From NCBI GenBank assembly GCA_023053545.1, contig JAKZAN010000007.1:6572001-6636000 (forward strand): a DNA stretch of 64,000 nt. The letters are read 5' to 3'. The notes below the pieces were generated by a model, which saw only the letters and a list, made by a program, of their open reading frames with translations, did no database searches and was not told the DNA's origin. This document shows, piece after piece, positions 61,701-64,000 of this stretch (position 1 is its first letter; each line of letters opens with the position of its first letter). The position numbers and the translations under genes were made by a program. This stretch comes from Lepidurus packardi (Eukaryota; Arthropoda; Branchiopoda; Notostraca; Triopsidae).

Positions 61701-64000
61701 TGCTAGAGTGTAGAGACCGTTACTGTTTTCAGTGCGAACAAATGTAGAAGGCAAGCGACCATCTTTGCCTCGGACGATCTCCGATACTGTAACAATACGG
61801 CTTGAGACTTGGTGCTGGGCTCCAGTGTTCAAAGCTGTGTACAAGTACGAATAAATGGTGTAGTACGTACGAGGAGCATGAACATCACCCAAAGAGCTGT
61901 CTAATTGTAGGGAGTTTCTAGGCAACGTGGCAGGATCCATGGGAGCGGGAATTGTGGCTGTGACTAACACTTCGGGTTCTAATGTCTCCGAAGAAGACAC
62001 TGGGCGTTTTCGGGTAACTGTAACTATCCGACGACCGTCTTTACTCGTAGCTTGATCCACAACTGATGTAGCAGCTACAGTAGAATCTGGTACAAAAGAC
62101 TCTTGGGAAGGTATGGCAGTGGCTAAATCATTTGCGCTATCTTCTTGAAAGGCAAATGTCGGCTCAGGCAAGGAATCAGTGGTCAGTTTCTTTGGTTTGA
62201 CTCGACGCGTGACTACGACGACTTTACGTCGACGAGAATTAGATGGACTTAATTCTTCCAAGAAAACCTGACTAGGAGTGACGTCAGTAACTCCAGAGGT
62301 TGGGCGAACTTTTCGAGTAACAATCACGGTTTTGGTTTTGCGAACTTTGGTAGTTTCCGAAGCTAGAACTTCAACAGCCTGGTTGTCAACCTGAGGTCCT
62401 GACAATGTTTCAATTTTAGCCCAATCCTCATCGACCAATGAACTCAGCAATTCGCTTTCGTCTTCTGCGGAATCGAGAGCTTGCCTAGCTTTACGGCTCT
62501 TGGCTTCAATTTTTTTGCCGAAGTCCCCGTTCAGTTCGGGAGTGGCCCCCGCATTATTTAATACGTATTGCAAATACTGAGCCTCTTCCGTATCATAGAT
62601 TTCTTGGGCACCTACCTCATTCATTGCAGAAACAAGGTAATATTCAAGATCTTCAGATTTGTAGTAGTCAGGCAACTCAAAGAGTCCCTTGTCAGTACCG
62701 ATAGCAAAAGGTAAAGCCGAGGCTTCGATTGGTGTCGCTGTCTGAGGTAGATGACGCTTAACAACACTGGCTTCGCTACCATCTAATGTAATCGTTGAGA
62801 GCACTGAACTAAACTCGCCCGGGCGGCGACCAGATAGGTACAAAGTTACCACGCTCGTGACAGGTTGGGGTTTTGCCGGTTTAATTACCTCTTCATGTTC
62901 TGGCTCAAATTCCTCCTCTTGAAACTTTTGCTGTTGGCGAACGCTCTTCTTGGGACTCTCGGTGGGCCTCCAGTCTTGGTCCTCCTCTTCGTCGATATGA
63001 GGTGCGACCGTTGGCTGAATAGGTTGAGGCTGAGATGCTGGAGTCGGCAGTAAGCCTAATTGTCCTTGCAGCAATTGGTTCTGAAGAAGGGCGGGCAAAA
63101 GGCTAGCTAAAGGATTAGCTTGTTGTCCGAAAGCTAATTGCTGAGCCGGGGTAATAATATTTGTTTCGGTGCTTACTTCTGTCAGGGTTGCAACAGATGT
63201 ACTCGAGTGTACAATGGTTGTTCGTACTTCCTTACCACGAAGTGTTATGCTCAATATGGTGGAGAGGGCGTCTGTTAAAGTAGTAATGTATGTAGAAGTG
63301 TGAGTTGTGAATTGTGTCACTGGAGTTGCTGGGACTCCTAACAGAGGATTGTTTCCAAGATTGCCGAGTAGAAGCTGCTGCAGTAGGTTGTTTGTTGCAG
63401 CCACTGGATCTTGAATTGATGTAACCGAAGTCTCGATGTCATAAACGGTGCTGGGAATTATATGAGAGAAAGACGTGTGTCTTCCACGAATGGTTGTTGG
63501 TGTAAACTCCACGACTGCAGTCTCGGAAGGTTTGATAAAATACTGTGTAACTTCAGTCAGACCGGGGGACTTTATGGAAGTTAACTCCGAAGCCAAATAA
63601 CGCCAGACACCGCTAATTTTGCTTGTAGCATAACTTTGCAATACCTGATAGCTTGGCATGGCAGTGATGACTGTCCTGTATTCAGTGATGCCATTTTTTA
63701 CCACGGGAATCGATGTTTCGGAAGCGACTCGGTAAGTAACGGTCATTGGAGTAATCAACGCAGGCGCACTGTCGACTTGTTCTCTTTGGCGAGATGGCTG
63801 GTTTTCTGTACTGTCATCGCTGCCTCTTACGCGGTTAGCGGAAGAAGGTCGGCGTGAATTGCTGTTAAAACGCCGACCACTGGTGCCTCGGATAGGTTCT
63901 TCAGTGGTGGTAGGTTGCGAGGATACCCGGGTTCGTTGACGAGCAGACGTTTCTGGTCTTCTAAAGGAGGTACGAGAAACTGACGACTCTGAACTAGGTT
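52735..64000 (-). CDS. Giant mucin-like type I membrane protein with YLTT repeats, SEA-like and EGF domains, 5' partial
   Basis: Thirteen exons in phase: 64000-60086, 59867-59706, 59643-59522, 58739-55064, 55004-54627, 54561-54427, 54348-53975, 53915-53735, 53678-53588, 53475-53404, 53281-53158, 53035-52946 and 52767-52735. This gives over 3100 residues, open to the window edge. The extracellular part is Ser/Thr/Pro-rich with repeats of the type TYLTT.TYLTTLLEG...S..E..SNIVT; six lie in the start of exon 4, and others are in exon 1. Exon 1 also has VxVTRKxxP basic repeats, an RKAR furin-like site and a very acidic D/E/H stretch (about 60940-61140). Then follow an EGF-like module (CNPQC..CRPGYA), a SEA-like segment (55004-54627), a calcium-binding-type EGF (DFDECHGG), another EGF-like module, one transmembrane helix (VLMIVLVALGVLSILLILGC) and a cytoplasmic tail of about 220 residues ending FDSL. 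The repeats recall the arthropod DUF4758 family; function is unknown. Confidence 0.85.
58740..59521 (-). other. Longest intron in the visible part of the giant membrane protein gene
   Basis: It runs from donor GAA|GTAAGT (59521) to acceptor TTCTAG (58740), 782 bp against 56-218 bp for the other introns. It holds the 15-bp repeat at 59349-59450. No coding segment was recognised. Confidence 0.7.
59349..59450. repeat. 15-bp tandem repeat (CATGTACATATACTG)
   Basis: Three near-exact units are followed by diverged CGTGTATATACACTG forms, inside an intron. Confidence 0.85.

Noticed and set aside
55171..63857. Many open stretches on the plus strand opposite the large gene
   Set aside because: They are antisense shadows of long Ser/Thr/Pro-rich exons whose codon bias keeps the opposite strand open.

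Overview
This is a nuclear segment from an animal, almost certainly an arthropod. The genes are interrupted by many GT-AG introns of 50-120 bp, and the recognisable proteins are metazoan (a C2H2 factor resembling insect datilografo, NUDCD1, mitoribosomal mL65/MRPS30, an ITPRID/KRAP protein, the superkiller protein Ski3). Compact introns and T-rich intergenic DNA fit a branchiopod crustacean such as Daphnia; that species guess is inference.

Layout. Positions 1-24141 (+) hold the 3' seven exons of a zinc-finger transcription factor. Its first two introns here are about 9.1 and 8.5 kb, which is exceptional beside the other genes; they carry poly-T tracts and an unusual number of ATGCAAAT octamers. 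About 5 kb without a convincing gene follows. Then comes a five-exon secreted trypsin-like protease (29316-30407, +), an unresolved spacer and a 61-bp minisatellite (32321-32872). From here all genes lie on the minus strand: a truncated, frameshifted Ski3/TTC37 pseudogene (33411-35575), mL65 (35877-37820) with a foldback element just upstream of its start codon, a block of small repeats (38140-39230), and two related small secreted cysteine-rich genes (39652-40376 and 42416-43133). The second of these sits in a tandem duplication whose other copy has lost the gene. Next are the ITPRID-like gene (44938-47685), NUDCD1 (48270-50578), and a very large mucin-like membrane protein (52735 to beyond 64000, over 3100 residues in the window).

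Mobile DNA is concentrated in 37.8-52.1 kb. Two TA-flanked elements with CAGTG ends (41299-41828 and 51440-52104) look like pogo/Tigger-type Tc1-mariner relatives; the second still shows a helix-turn-helix fragment.

The genes do not form one pathway. They cover transcription control, extracellular proteolysis, mitochondrial translation, Hsp90/dynein-type chaperoning, IP3-receptor-associated signalling and a surface mucin. All exon boundaries were derived by hand from reading frame, splice dinucleotides and phase; in every intact gene the exon lengths sum to an open frame.
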